Positions 11,701-23,049 of a stretch of DNA of 64,000 nt are shown here, piece by piece. The first letter of the stretch is position 1. Each line of letters begins with the position of its first letter. Position numbers and translations under genes: made by a program. This stretch comes from Hyperoodon ampullatus (taxonomy: Eukaryota > Chordata > Mammalia > Artiodactyla > Ziphiidae): the NCBI GenBank assembly GCA_949752795.1, contig OX457064.1:40978368-41042367 (forward strand). Reading direction: 5' to 3'. A model generated the notes under the pieces. It was not told the DNA's origin and ran no database searches. It saw only the letters and a list, made by a program, of their open reading frames with translations.

Positions 11701-12656
11701 ACAATTCAAAGCTCTAATTCAATTCTCTGAAGAAATAAGGAGTTCCACTTTCACAGGCTTTACCCCACAAAAAGACTAGAGAATGGTCTTTCAAATGCAA
11801 GTTACAAGGTCTGAGCCACATAGTATATTTTAATACATTGAACTCATAATTAGTATAAAATTACTCAAAAGACATTTATCACCCTTTCTGGTATTGCATA
11901 TCTAGATTATAGGAGATAATATTTTAGAATATGACAGATGGCATACTTATTTCCAAATCATAATATTGAAACTTTTAGTGATATCTAATTTCTGGTACCA
12001 AGGTATCTTTAAGGGGGAAAAACAAATATTAGCATAAATTGTTCATTAAAGATGTTTTGCTCTGTGGGAGAATAAAGTTGTGAAACGGTGCTTTTTATAA
12101 ATTGTTTCTTGAACTCTTATTTCTTTTGAGGAAAAGTCCTGAGAGTTTGATTCAGTCATAGCTGAAAAATATTGAGTCATATCAGTGAGCAGACATTAGA
12201 AACTTGATTACCACTAGAGAAAAATGAAGAAATGGTGGGAAAATCAATCCCCATTTCCCCTCCCCCAAAAGAACCTTTTTCCGTTTATGGGATAATTTGG
12301 GTTTTACTTATTAATGATTTTGTAAATTTCTTTCAGTAAGTATTCAAGTATTATAACAATGCGACTGGATAGACGTCATGTAAGGTTTTCCAAAATACAA
12401 TATTTTTATTAAAGGTGTCATCTTAGGTCAAATAATTCTATTTTAGTCTCTTTCTAATCCACGTGAATTAGTTATGAAATATGAAATTATAACCAGGAAA
12501 AGGACAGATGGAAGGAAAAGTGTGGTAGCTATTTAAAATCTCTTTGAAATTCCATCAACAAACTAATCTCAGGATGAGGTTACCCCAGTGAGGTAGTTAG
12601 GCCTTCTTTTGTAATGTAAGTACAATTACATTTAAAGAATCTCAGATTTTATCATG

Positions 12657-12959
12657 GTTTTTTTTTTAATTAATTAGTTAATTTATTTATTTTTGGCTGT
12701 GTTGGGTCTTCGTTTCTGTGCGAGGGCTTTCTCTAGTCGCGGCGAGCGGGGGCCACTCTTCATCGTGGCGCGCGGGCCTCTCACTCTCGCGGCCTCTCTT
12801 CTTGCGGAGCCCAGGCTCTAGACGCGCAGGCTTAGCAGTTCTGGCTCACGGGCCTAGTTGCTCCGCGGCATGTGGGATCTTCCCCGACCAGGGCTCGAAC
12901 CCCTGTCCCCTGCATTGGCAGGCAGATCCTCAACCACTGTGCCACCAGGGAAGCCCTTG
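12657..12959 (-). mobile_element. CHR-family SINE, long class
   Basis: TTAATTAATTAG/TTTA tail, then the GGCTGTGTTGGGTCTTCG body and GCCACCAGGGAAGCCC head complement. A short, partly diverged duplication (TATCATG) flanks it at 12650 and 12960. It is first of three same-orientation SINEs within 1.4 kb. Confidence 0.9.
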
Positions 12960-13061
12960 TATCATGTTTTGATGATTCATGATGAAGGTGTGGAGAAATT
13001 GACTCCGTGTATAATTTCTCAGTATGCAAAGATGCTCATTTGAATTGCATCATTCCGTTCT

Positions 13062-13285
13062 TAGACACTGTGATATAGTGGTTAAACTTATTTTTTGTGT
13101 TCAGATTGCCTGGCCTCAAATCTTTACTACTTGTATGACCTTGAGCAAGTTTTACTTAGATTCTGTGCTTTCGATTTCTCTTTGAAAAGCAGGGAGAAAT
13201 GAAAAGGATACCCATTGCGTAGAATTACATGATTTAACCATGTAAGGGGCTGAGAACAGAAGGGACATAATAAATAGGCAAAAGT
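13062..13285 (+). repeat. MIR SINE
   Basis: Sense MIR: GATATAGTGGTTAAA, GATTGCCTGGCCTCAAATC, GTATGACCTTGAGCAAGTTT, and a diverged 3' half to near AATAAATAGG. Confidence 0.8.
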
Positions 13286-13298
13286 ATTAGCAATTTAT

Positions 13299-13654
13299 TT
13301 ATTTTAAAATTTCATTTATTTATTTATTTATGGCTGCATTGGGTCTTTGTTGCTGCGCGTGGGCCTTCTCTAGTTACGGCGAGCGGGGGCTACTCTTCCT
13401 TGCCGTGCGTGGGCTCCTCATTAAGGTGGCTTTTCTTTGTTGCGGAGCACCGGCTCTAGGCATGCGGGCTTCGGTAGTTGTGGCGCCTTGGCTCAGTAGT
13501 TGTGGCTTGCAGGCTCTAGAGCGCAGGGTCAGTAGTTGGGACACACGGGCTTAGTTGCTCCACAGCATGTGGGATCTTCCTGGACCAGGGATTGAACCTG
13601 TGTCCCCTGCATTGGCAGGTGGGTTCTTAACCAGTGTGCCACCAGGGAAGTCCC
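13299..13654 (-). mobile_element. CHR-family SINE, long class
   Basis: Complement-oriented copy with TTTA tail, GGCTGCATTGGGTCTTTG and CCACCAGGGAAGTCCC. Target duplication ATTAGCAATTTAT (13286-13298) and ATTAGTTATTTAT (13655-13667), one to two mismatches, so older than the 8.9-kb copy. Confidence 0.92.
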
Positions 13655-13844
13655 ATTAGTTATTTATGGTTCCCTGTTAATTTGGGATATTGCCTCAGGT
13701 AAAGAAGGAAGTATCAATAGCAGAGAAAATGTTCTAAATGAAATCTAAATCTATAAGTAGTTTTCGTTTTAGTTTTAAATTAATAAAAATATGACTCATA
13801 AAATCTATTACATGTTACAATAAAAACCCTCTATATAGTGTCTT

Positions 13845-14063
13845 TTTTGTTGTTGTTGTTGTTGTTTTTTTGCGTTACACGGGCCTCTCACAGTTGTGGC
13901 CTCTCCCGTTGCGGAGCACAGGCTCCGGACGCGCAGGCCCGGTGGCCATGGCTCACCTGCCCAGCCGCTCTGCGGCATGTGGGATCTTCCCGGACCGGGG
14001 CACGAACCCGTGTCCCCTGCATCGGCAGGCGGACTCTCTATAGGGTTTCCACCAGGGAAACCC
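13845..14063 (-). mobile_element. CHR-family SINE, short class, with an altered head
   Basis: TTG-repeat tail, then ACACGGGCCTCTCACAG and the GCGGAGCACAGGCTCCGGAC body. An 11-bp duplication TATAGTGTCTT lies at 13834-13844 and 14064-14074. Near the tRNA-like head the usual CAACCACTGTGCC-type text has been replaced by CTATAGGGTTTCC, which is the exact reverse complement of the sequence just downstream (see findings). Confidence 0.93.
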
Positions 14064-15649
14064 TATAGTGTCTTCTTTACTTACTCTTTTGCCCAAAAGG
14101 GTTTTATTGAATTACAAAAGAATGATAACAGTTAACAGAGAATAATTAGATAACGCATGAAAACACCCCTCAGGAGAGTGGCTGGCACACAATCAACCTT
14201 GAGAACTTTTAATTCCCCTCCTCTTAAATGAAAAACCTCTTATTATGGTTTTAGTTTTCTTCCTCTTCTTAAAATTTGGTCACAGCTATCATTCATTTAA
14301 GGTACAAAATGATCTTCTGTTTTCATCTATATTGACTACTCTGCTGTTTGTACCCAAGCAGACCGGGAAAATGTGACCTCTTCTGTGAGGACACTTATTA
14401 CTACCTAGGTCAGCTCCTTTTGAATTATATGAACTGGAAAGGAGGAAGAAACAGAGGTGCTGTGGAAAAGCATTACAGGATCCTTGCCCTGAAAACAGAC
14501 TTCAAGCACAAAAGATGAGTTTGTAGTTTATTCAGCAACTTGTTTTGCTGAGACAGAGGATGTAAGGAAATGTTCTTCCTGAGCTTTTGACCAAGGAATC
14601 CCTTTGCTGATTCCTTAATGAAAAGAAATAAGAGCTGGAGAATTCTCACTTGCCTGCCTCTCCTAGTGTGTGTTTTAGAGATTGCAAGCAACCCTCAGCT
14701 ACTTCTGGGAAATTTAAGGTTCAATAGGCATAGTTATTAAAAGCATCACCTTAAGAAACAGAACTACTAACACCATGACACTGTATTGTTTCATCCCTCA
14801 GTCATGAATGGGCTAGTGTTATTGTCAGGCATGGTGCCAGGCTCAGGGAAGGAAGAGTGATATAACAGGCAAGTTCTTAAAATACTGAACTCACATCAAT
14901 GAAAGAGAAAAACACAGAAGAAACACACTAAACAAGGAAGCAAGAACATGATTTGTTGTTGTTGTAGTAGTAAGTGCTATGAAAGAAACAAAAAGCTGAA
15001 ATAGAGAACAAAGGTTCTATTTACTGGAGGACAGACTGGTTTCAGGACTCATAGGAACTACTCCCCCCAACCATGCTTTTATTCATTATAGAACAGGTTT
15101 CTGGTGTTGACAGTGAGTAGAAGGGGATTATACCCATGAAGTAATCCTTAAAACCAAGACAGATGAACTCATAGTGAATCAGAATTTCAGAATTATTGAG
15201 CAAAACATTTTCATTCAGTCAAAAACATGACTCTCACATTGCTTTTCCCTTTACCTTTATGTTACAGGACTATTCAGTTTGTGGCAGCTTTAAACGATTA
15301 GAAAAATGCAAGTACTTAATGTTGCTTAGTAACTTCTCTTGCCTGTCATTTTGGGCTGCACATAAACAACTTGTAACTTCCCCACACTTGTCCCAAATTA
15401 CTAGAATCGGGAAAGAACACACAAACTGATGAGTCACTTTGCTATCCTGTTGTTCTTAATAAGAGTTCTGATTACCAGGATGGGTTCTTTACTGTTATAT
15501 AATGTTATCTGCCACACCATATGTCAGAACTCTCTGTTTGGCAAGTAGAGGTTCCTTCCCTGTCACACATTGAAGAAAGCATAGCAGAAAAGTCATTCAG
15601 AGGAGGACTGTTGTTTTGTTTTGGGTCCTTGGTTTTAAATGTACTCTAT

Positions 15650-15785
15650 CCAAACTGTATTAGACAATATTCTGTGGGAGTAAAGTGGTAAGTTTTTTGA
15701 GATTAAGTAGGGATTGTGTCTTGGAGCTATTAGTGCTTCTATCGTTCAAGCTACCTGCATAAGTGCCTGGTGGCACATTTGGTTT
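15650..15785 (+). repeat. L2 LINE 3' end scrap
   Basis: GGATTGTGTCTTGGAGCTAT followed by AAGTGCCTGGTGGCACA resembles the terminal part of L2; strongly diverged. Confidence 0.35.
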
Positions 15786-16619
15786 TTAGGTAACTATATT
15801 ATTTTTATAAGTGCAGTTTCAAAAAATATATAAAATAATGGTTTCAATGTGGCTGTAATAATTTTTCTATTTTATATGGTTAAATTCTTGAAATTAATAA
15901 CTTTGTAAAAAAAGAAAACAATAAGAATCTGTTCATTTTGAGGTATGTGTCAATAGAATAATAGAATTTTGAGGGAACTTTTTCTCTCATAAAGTGGGCG
16001 CTTTTTGAGCATGTTTAAATATGTATGAGAAGTTGAGATAATTAAAAATATAGAGGCTAAAAGGGAATGTTTGATGGATACTACAGAATGTGGAATTAAA
16101 TTGGTTGAAAGACATAAGGGGTATGAGTTGACTTTGACCAGGAGTAACACTCTCTATAAAGAAAGAGGAAAGGAAGGAGAAAAAGAGCAATCTGAATACG
16201 TGTACATGTTTTGTAGTGCTAAATTGAGGATATTTCTGGAATTTAAATTTGCTTTGTAGAATTTGTACAAAGTGGAGAAAGTTTGAAGTTTTTGGACAGT
16301 GTCGGAGGATTTATTGACCAGAGACATTTACTAGAATCTGGATAATATTGGGGGGCTATTTGAGTTATGAATTTACAATGATAAAAATTTACCTCAATGT
16401 GTGACTCCCTTCAGCAGTTCAGGATATGTCATAAGAAAACAGTTTATCCAAGATACATTGTTTTATTTGCTTTGCCTTTTATCAATATATCATCATCACC
16501 TACCCTCTTTAGTATCATCTGTCATCTTCTTTATTACTCTTTCAAATTTAGAAATCTGGATGACGGTTTTTCTTTATATCCCCTGTCTTGATTATGATTG
16601 ATTAAAGTATATACGTTGA

Positions 16620-17600
16620 CAAGTCAATTAATACCCTACAGAAATTCCTTAACCACCTTACCTTCTTTGACATTTCACTCTACTCCGTGTTAACCACTGG
16701 ACAGTGACTCCATTCCTGATATGGAATGATATTACCTGAAACTTATTGTCTTTGAAATAATGAATCATGAAACAATCATCAATCACCTCATTCTCTTTAC
16801 CTCCCACCAGTCTCCAGTACCTTGACCTACCTTGTTTTCTTCCAGTGATTCTTTTCTCGTTCACCCTTGCTGTACTATCCTGGCAAGACCTAGTATACAA
16901 CTTAAATAACTCTTTTGCCTAAGTCTTTATTCCTTTGTATTCTTTTCTTTCCTTACCCTTTCTCGATTGAGCAATCTGGCTTTGCTTTTTCACTTGGGGT
17001 ATTGAATGCTATTGAAAATCACAGAACCATGAAAGCTAGTGTCATAATAAATTTGTGATCTCCCATTTTAGTCTGACCTTGGTAATTCTGAGTTCCCATG
17101 TTTAATTTCCCTTGCCATTCTCCACAGCAGCCTTCTCATAAAGCCCTGCCACACGTGTACTTTGTATTTCCTTAAGAAAAGAAGTGCTTGGGTATCTGTA
17201 ACCTTTTCCTCTTTGTGTCATTTACTTTTTTTTTTTTGTATTGACATTTAAATATTTTAATTAAATTTGGTTTTAATGTAAAAAATATTAATATCCACAA
17301 TTACTTCAACCCTCTCTCCCATTGCCACCCACCTTCTCTGTACCCTTGCTTTTAGACAAAGCTCCATGACATGGCCCCTCTTTATCTCTTCAGTAATGTC
17401 TATTGCCACCCTATCCTCTTCCAATCCAGTGTTCCTTTGACATTACATTAAGCTGCTTAAAATACCCTTTCTGTCAGTGCTCCTTTCTCACCTTGCTTGT
17501 GTTCCATTGTGTCTTGGGTTCTTTATTTTCTCAGGGCTTAGAACAGTAGCTGGTACAAAACAGGTACCTAAAAAAACCACTGAATAAATAAGTGAACTTT
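16620..17600 (+). repeat. L2 LINE fragment(s)
   Basis: Long pyrimidine-rich L2-like tract. Recognisable parts are ACATGGCCCCTCTTTATCTC (GGCCCCTGCCTACCTCTC-like), TTCTCAGGGCTTAGAACAGT and a terminal AATAAATAAGTGAA. Possibly more than one copy. A T-run sits near 17227. Confidence 0.6.
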
Positions 17601-17673
17601 GAAAATGCCTCTTTTGAGTAGGGACAACGAGTTAACTTGTAAAGCATCTCTCTGGGTCAGTGTTTTTATTCTT

Positions 17674-18033
17674 TTTTTTTTTTTTAATTTATTTTTATTT
17701 AATTAATTTATTTTTGGTTGCACTGGGTCTTCGTTGCTATGTGCAGGTTTTCTCTAGTTGTGGAGAGCGGGGGCTACTCTTCGTCGCGGTGCACGGGCTT
17801 CTCATTGCGATGGCTTCTCTTGTTGTGGAGCACGGGCTCTAGAGTGCAGGCTCAGTAGTTGTGGCACATGGACTCAGTAGTTGTGGCTCACCGGCTCTAG
17901 AGCGCAGGCTCAGTAGTTGTGGTGCACGGGCTTAGTTGCTCCGTGGCATGTGGGATCTTCCCGGACCGGGGCTCGATCCCATGTCCCCTGCATTGGCAGG
18001 CAGATTCTTAACCACTGCGCCACCAGGGAAGCC
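17674..18033 (-). mobile_element. CHR-family SINE, long class
   Basis: T/TTTA tail, body with a duplicated CTCAGTAGTTGTGGC module, and CCACCAGGGAAGCC head complement. A perfect 16-bp duplication CAGTGTTTTTATTCTT lies at 17658-17673 and 18034-18049. Confidence 0.95.
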
Positions 18034-20839
18034 CAGTGTTTTTATTCTTGATTCTCTGAAAGATACTCTTTCTTACCTCGGCTCTGTGCCTTTTTTCAGT
18101 ATCGTTCTTACTAATTCTGAACAACTGTCTGTGCTTTAGCATATGTTTTTCCCTTGATACGTAATAGTAATAAATATGTTTGCTCATTATGGAGATAATA
18201 ATCACGTGATTCTGTTTTTAGAGAATGAGATTTTTTTAATTTGACCAAGTGTAGTAATTAGAGCTTTATTTCTCCAAGTTTAGCAGCTTATGTTAGATTT
18301 AGGCGTTTGTTTTATTTGTGACACATTCTGTGGATTGATTATTGGCATTCAGTTGTGAAACTGCATATAAAGAAGTAAAAGGATCAGGGTTGTTTTCAGT
18401 ATTTGACAAGAACAAGCACGGAGACTTTGACGGCTTATAGGAAGTAAACAGAAAGCTAAGAGGTCACATATGTGGAGAGAATAGAAGATAACCTAGTCTG
18501 TTTTCCCCAGTGCTTGGTCACTTTCTCAGAGCCTCATTTAAATGATGATGTGCCAATGACAGAAAGAAAATATTATTCTCAGCCACATCAAATATAAGAA
18601 ATGTGGGAAAATTCTTATAGAAAGCTTTCATTGTGATTTCTAGGCTCAATTTATGAGTGAGTGGTCACTTGTTCAGATTCTTGCTTTCCCATAACCCTGT
18701 CCACCCTCCATTCTTTCCGTAGAAGCATATATCAACTAAGAAGATACATGAAGGCATTTTTTGGGGGAAACAGTATTCATGTCAACTTTAACTTTAAGTG
18801 GATTTATTCTTAGCAGTACACTAGTTTACTTTGCAAGTGTGGATTTTTCACTTACGTGTAGCTTCAGAAATCATAGACTGAGGTTGTCCCTGAAAAAAAC
18901 TTTTGAATTTCTAGTATTTCTTTTCTGTATACTTCTACCTAAGCAATATAAATAAATAAGGTTAGCTGTGACCTAAAAAAAGTACAGTTAGTCATTTTGC
19001 TTAGAACACAATATAGTATGTGCCCTCATTAATTTTATTTGTGGGATTTGAAAAAGTGTAATTTCACAAGGAAGTGAAAACTGTGTGGAAAGAGAAGCCT
19101 TTCAGCCTGGGAAACTATTAGATTTTAGGATTAGGTAAATTCTGGTAAGCTGATACATCATTAATGCATGTGCTAGGTTTTTTTCTCTTTTTTATTGGAT
19201 TTATACATCACTGAAAGAGGTTAATGTATTTCTGTATAATATTTATTCTAGGCCAAACAGGAAAAAAAATGAAAACCTAATTTTCAGTTTTGAAAAATGA
19301 ATTCCTTGTTAGGCCTGAGTTGAAGGTGGTAGAGGTCAAGGTTCCCTCTGTCTTACTTGTCCAGATTCTGCTCATTCCACCATTTTTGTTTTTGTTGGTT
19401 GGGGGTGGGATTTTATTTTCTTATTTTAAGAGTCTTTTTCTTTCACTTTCCACTTTATATTGCCAAGGGATTAATTACAAACTATCCATTGATGCCTCTG
19501 AAGACTTGTTCTTTCTTATACACTGAGCAAAATGTTGGTGGTCTGTTACTACCCAAGGAATGTTCATTGCCTGTTAGCTAATATGCAATTCTGTTTCTTA
19601 AACTGAGTACCGATTTGTGAGATGAGCTTCCTTTCCTCTCCCATCTATTTTGGGGCTGGAGGCGATTCTCCAGGTGGGGTTTGTGGTAGCCTAGAGCCAG
19701 GCCTGCTGAACTTTACATTTGGTTGGCCTGATGAAGCACCAGAAAGAGAAGATAGAAGTATCTATCTGTGGTGCAGCAAGAATGCCACTTAAATGAAGAG
19801 AGCTGGCATTTTAGTGCTGACATGGGCCCCCTACCCAGATGGTGATAAAAGACCAAAATCCCAGGTCCTGCGCTGTGTTAACTGGGAGGATTCTGCCCTC
19901 TGCACGGCATTCTGGTAGTATTGAACTTTGACTGCCCTTGTGTGGAATAACACAAAGCCTCAGGGAGCATTTGCTTACCTGCATTCTTAATCCTGTGTTT
20001 ATTCTCTGCAAGGATTATTTGCTAGTGTAATTGTAAATCGAAGTGAAAGCCAGATGTAGCTCAGTCGTGCTAATTCTTGCCAATGCTAGAATCTGAACCA
20101 GATTTTTTTCTTTTGACCAGATAAGCGTCAGTGATACAGAAGATCTTTACTGGGCTAGACATAGATTCCTTGACACTTCCTGTATAACATCAGCACTTCC
20201 TGGCGCTTGCTGTTCCATGGTGTTCCTCTTTATCTGTATCATACCCCCTAGAGTGCAAGCTATATAGTCTTGTTAAATGTTACAGAAATCATTAAGTTTA
20301 AAAAAATTCTGACAAGCCAGTAGACATTACAGTTACCAACCCTTATTTACTTTTACTTCCTAATTTCAGTATTTAAATAAGAGGGCTCAAACACTACCTA
20401 CATGCAGCCAACTTTGAAACTTAACTTTATAGCAGTGTTCTGCATTCTAAGCAATGACCTAATTTCCTAACTTTCAGATGCATGGCTCTTTATTCACACA
20501 AAGATAAAAATGAAGATGGTCAGTTCTTTCAGATTTAAGATGCCATTGGGAAAGAGGACTGGTTAAGTGTGGGGAAAAGAGGCATTAGAGTCCTAGTTGA
20601 TTTAATGGTGCAGGAAATATCAACACTGGCAGGGACAGTGAAGGGGATCCAGGTGTTAAGAATAGTATCTACTATAGAATTCTTACCCTGGGGTCTTCTG
20701 TCTCTGGACATCCCACTAATTCCTTAGACAATTATAATTGCCGTCAACATGCACTTATACTACAGTTGGCCTTAAAATTTATTAGTAATTTCTGAATTAT
20801 CAGGTGCATTTACCTTTTATAATTTCTTTTCATCTTCAG

Positions 20840-20906
20840 CCTCTTCAACATTTGCCGTTCTTGATAGCTGCACTCACTGTTGCAACTCTATCCTTCTTTG
20901 TCATGG
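20840..20906 (+). other. Possible unannotated cassette exon
   Basis: CATCTTCAG precedes it after a T-rich tract and ATGG|GTAAGA ends it, giving a 67-nt segment with plausible splice signals on the DGKB strand. One frame is open throughout and hydrophobic, but I recognise no family. Could be an alternative leader exon or chance. Confidence 0.15.
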
Positions 20907-20929
20907 GTAAGACTGCACTACTATGATAG

Positions 20930-21065
20930 TATTTCTATTTATTCAAACAGTCAAAAAGCATTTATTGACCATTATTTGCCAGGCACTCAGAAAACAATGC
21001 TATTCAAACACATAAATAATTTCTGTCGCCAGTGACTTTATAGTTTAGTGAGATGGATTGATATT
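20930..21065 (-). repeat. L2 LINE 3' end fragment
   Basis: Complement of L2 end: AAGCATTTATTGACCATTAT, TTGCCAGGCACTCAGAAAAC, GACTTTATAGTTTAGTGAG. Confidence 0.65.
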
Positions 21066-21366
21066 AATGATCTATTATTTAGTTTAATAAATATACTTGA
21101 GCACCTACTTGGTGCTAGTTTCTATTCTAGGGATCAGAAATGCAGTGTAAAAATAGTCCATTCAAAAACTTACATTTTCTTGGAGGAGATAGAAAGTAAA
21201 AATTAAATATATAATATAATTTTATATATGAGTGTCATGAAGAAAGGTAAGTCAGGGCAAGTGGAAAGTGATAGAGAATGGGTGCTAATTTAAATAACGT
21301 ACTATTTTATATTTATTTTTAAAATGTCTCATTCTTCTGTGTGCATATTACATTTGAAATGTTTTT

Positions 21367-21590
21367 TTTTAATTGAAGTATAGTTGATTCACAATGTTGT
21401 GTTAGTTTCAGGTGTACAGCAAAGTGAGTCAGTTATATATATATATGTATGTGTATGTGTGTGTGTGTATATATATATATATTCTTTTTCATGACCTTTT
21501 CCATTATGATGTATCACAGGATATTGAATATAGTTCCCTGTGCTATACAGTAGGACCTTGTTGTTTATCTATTTTGTATATAATAGTTTG
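21367..21590 (-). mobile_element. 5'-truncated L1 tail
   Basis: Complement of an L1 3' end (TTGAAGTATAGTTGATTCAC, GTTTCAGGTGTACAGC, CCCTGTGCTATACAGTAGG). A 13-bp duplication TTGAAATGTTTTT lies at 21354-21366 and 21591-21603. It contains a TA/TG microsatellite at 21436-21482. Confidence 0.9.
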
Positions 21591-21679
21591 TTGAAATGTT
21601 TTTAATATACCCAATAGGTGCTATTAAGGAGGCAGTTGGATAAACAAGGCTGAAACTAAGGGAAGTTGTTGGAGACAAA

Positions 21680-21930
21680 AATGTCAGTGTCAACAAAGTA
21701 AATAAACAAACCAAACTGAACAAAAACAGAGACAGAGAGAACAGAGTGTACTGGTTACCAAAGGGGGAGGATTGGAAGGGAGGGAGAAATGGGTAAAGGG
21801 GATCAACCGTGATGGATGGAAACTAAATTGTTGGTCACGATCATGGTACAGGGTACACAGAAATAGAAATATAGTGTTGTCCCCATGAAACTTATATAAT
21901 GTTATAAATCAGTGTTACCTCAATTAAAAA
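21680..21930 (+). mobile_element. L1 3' UTR fragment
   Basis: Sense L1 3' end: GTGTACTGGTTACCAAAGGG, GATGGATGGAAACTAAATTG, GAAACTTATATAATGTTATA, then TCAATTAAAAAAA. Its orientation is opposite to the L1 piece next to it. Confidence 0.75.
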
Positions 21931-22479
21931 AAATGTGAACTTCGTGTATAGACCTGGAACCAAGAGAGGGCACCTAGAGATTGAATGTAGGTAGAGAAAG
22001 TCCAGTGCTGAGGCTTGGGGTAAACCAGCATTTCATGGGGTAGAGAAGAGGTGGAGGAATCTGCAAAGGTAAGTGAGAAGGGGCAGCAGGAGAAAGCCAG
22101 GAGAATGTACTTCCCAGGATGCCACATAAGAAAGTGTTTCAATAAGAAGAGGCTATTGAAATGTGTCCGTTGCTACTGAGAAGACCAGTGAGATGGCTGC
22201 AGATTGACTACAGGATTGGAAAAGAGAGGTCTTGGTTGACTTTGCAAAGGGCAGTTTCAGGGAAGTGATGGAGCAAAAGTCAGACTGAAGCAGATTAAAA
22301 TGTGAGTTGTTGGTGTTAAAGTACAGAGAAGACAAATTAAACACCAGTACAAATAAGTTGGAAATTGCACATGAAATGAGTGGTCCAAGTATAACAGTAT
22401 TATTTGAGCTAGTCAAGAGGGTTTGAAAGGTTTTATGAAGCGATAATAAAGTGAGGTCTGAAGGTATTAACTAGATAAT

Positions 22480-23015
22480 AAGGCAAAAGTAGAAAAGCGT
22501 ATAAGAAGGCTGTATTGTATGGCAAACTTGAGGGCTGAAAGAAGTCCATGCAGTTTGGAGTGGGTATGTATGGGTTTAAAGAGGAGACAGGTGGTACAAG
22601 GCTGTTTTGTCTTTAACCTTAGAGTACTAGACATAACTGATGATTTAAGGGAGGTGTAGATACGTGGACCACATTATCTGTTTTGATGAGGTTACTCTAG
22701 CTGTAGTGTGTATAGGATGAATTGCAGGTTGACCAGATGGACGTTGAGTAGCCCATTAGCAAGCCATTGTGGTAATAAAGGTTAGTGATTACAGCAGTAA
22801 CAGTGTAAGTGGAGAGAGAGATAAATCTGACATTTATGAAGTGAATAGTGCTTATGACAGTCTGGATATGAGTACATGAGGAAATGAGGTGGAGAAGTCC
22901 AAAATGACCTCTAAGCTTCTGGCATTTGTCATAGAGAGGCAGTGCCTTGGCACCAGTTGAGAGAAAATTGGAGCAGGGTTCCATGGGTTTGCTGTTATTT
23001 TTGTAGGCCATCTTC
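22480..23015 (-). repeat. L2 LINE, second copy
   Basis: Complement of L2 with GATGAGGTTACTCTAGCTGT near 22685, AGCAAGCCATTGTGGTAATA near 22757 and AAAATGACCTCTAAGCTTCT near 22900. The order of segments shows that this is a separate copy from the one before it. Confidence 0.65.
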
Positions 23016-23049
23016 ATCTGCCTACTAGGATTTTCTGTCTATTATCCCA

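Larger units (their letters stand above)
21070..22470 (-). repeat. L2 LINE, interrupted by two L1 tails
   Basis: Reading the + strand one meets the L2 3' end (CTTGAGCACCTACTTGGTGC), then ORF2-proximal parts in correct order: GGAGGCAGTTGGATAAAC near 21630, GAGGCTTGGGGTAAACCAGC near 22010, GAAAGCCAGGAGAATG near 22093, and GGGCAGTTTCAGGGAAGTGA near 22250. The L1 pieces at 21367-21590 and 21680-21930 were inserted later. Confidence 0.7.

Noticed and set aside
13330..14135. tRNA genes at SINE heads
   Set aside because: The A and B boxes belong to tRNA-derived SINEs with poly-A or TTTA tails and target duplications.
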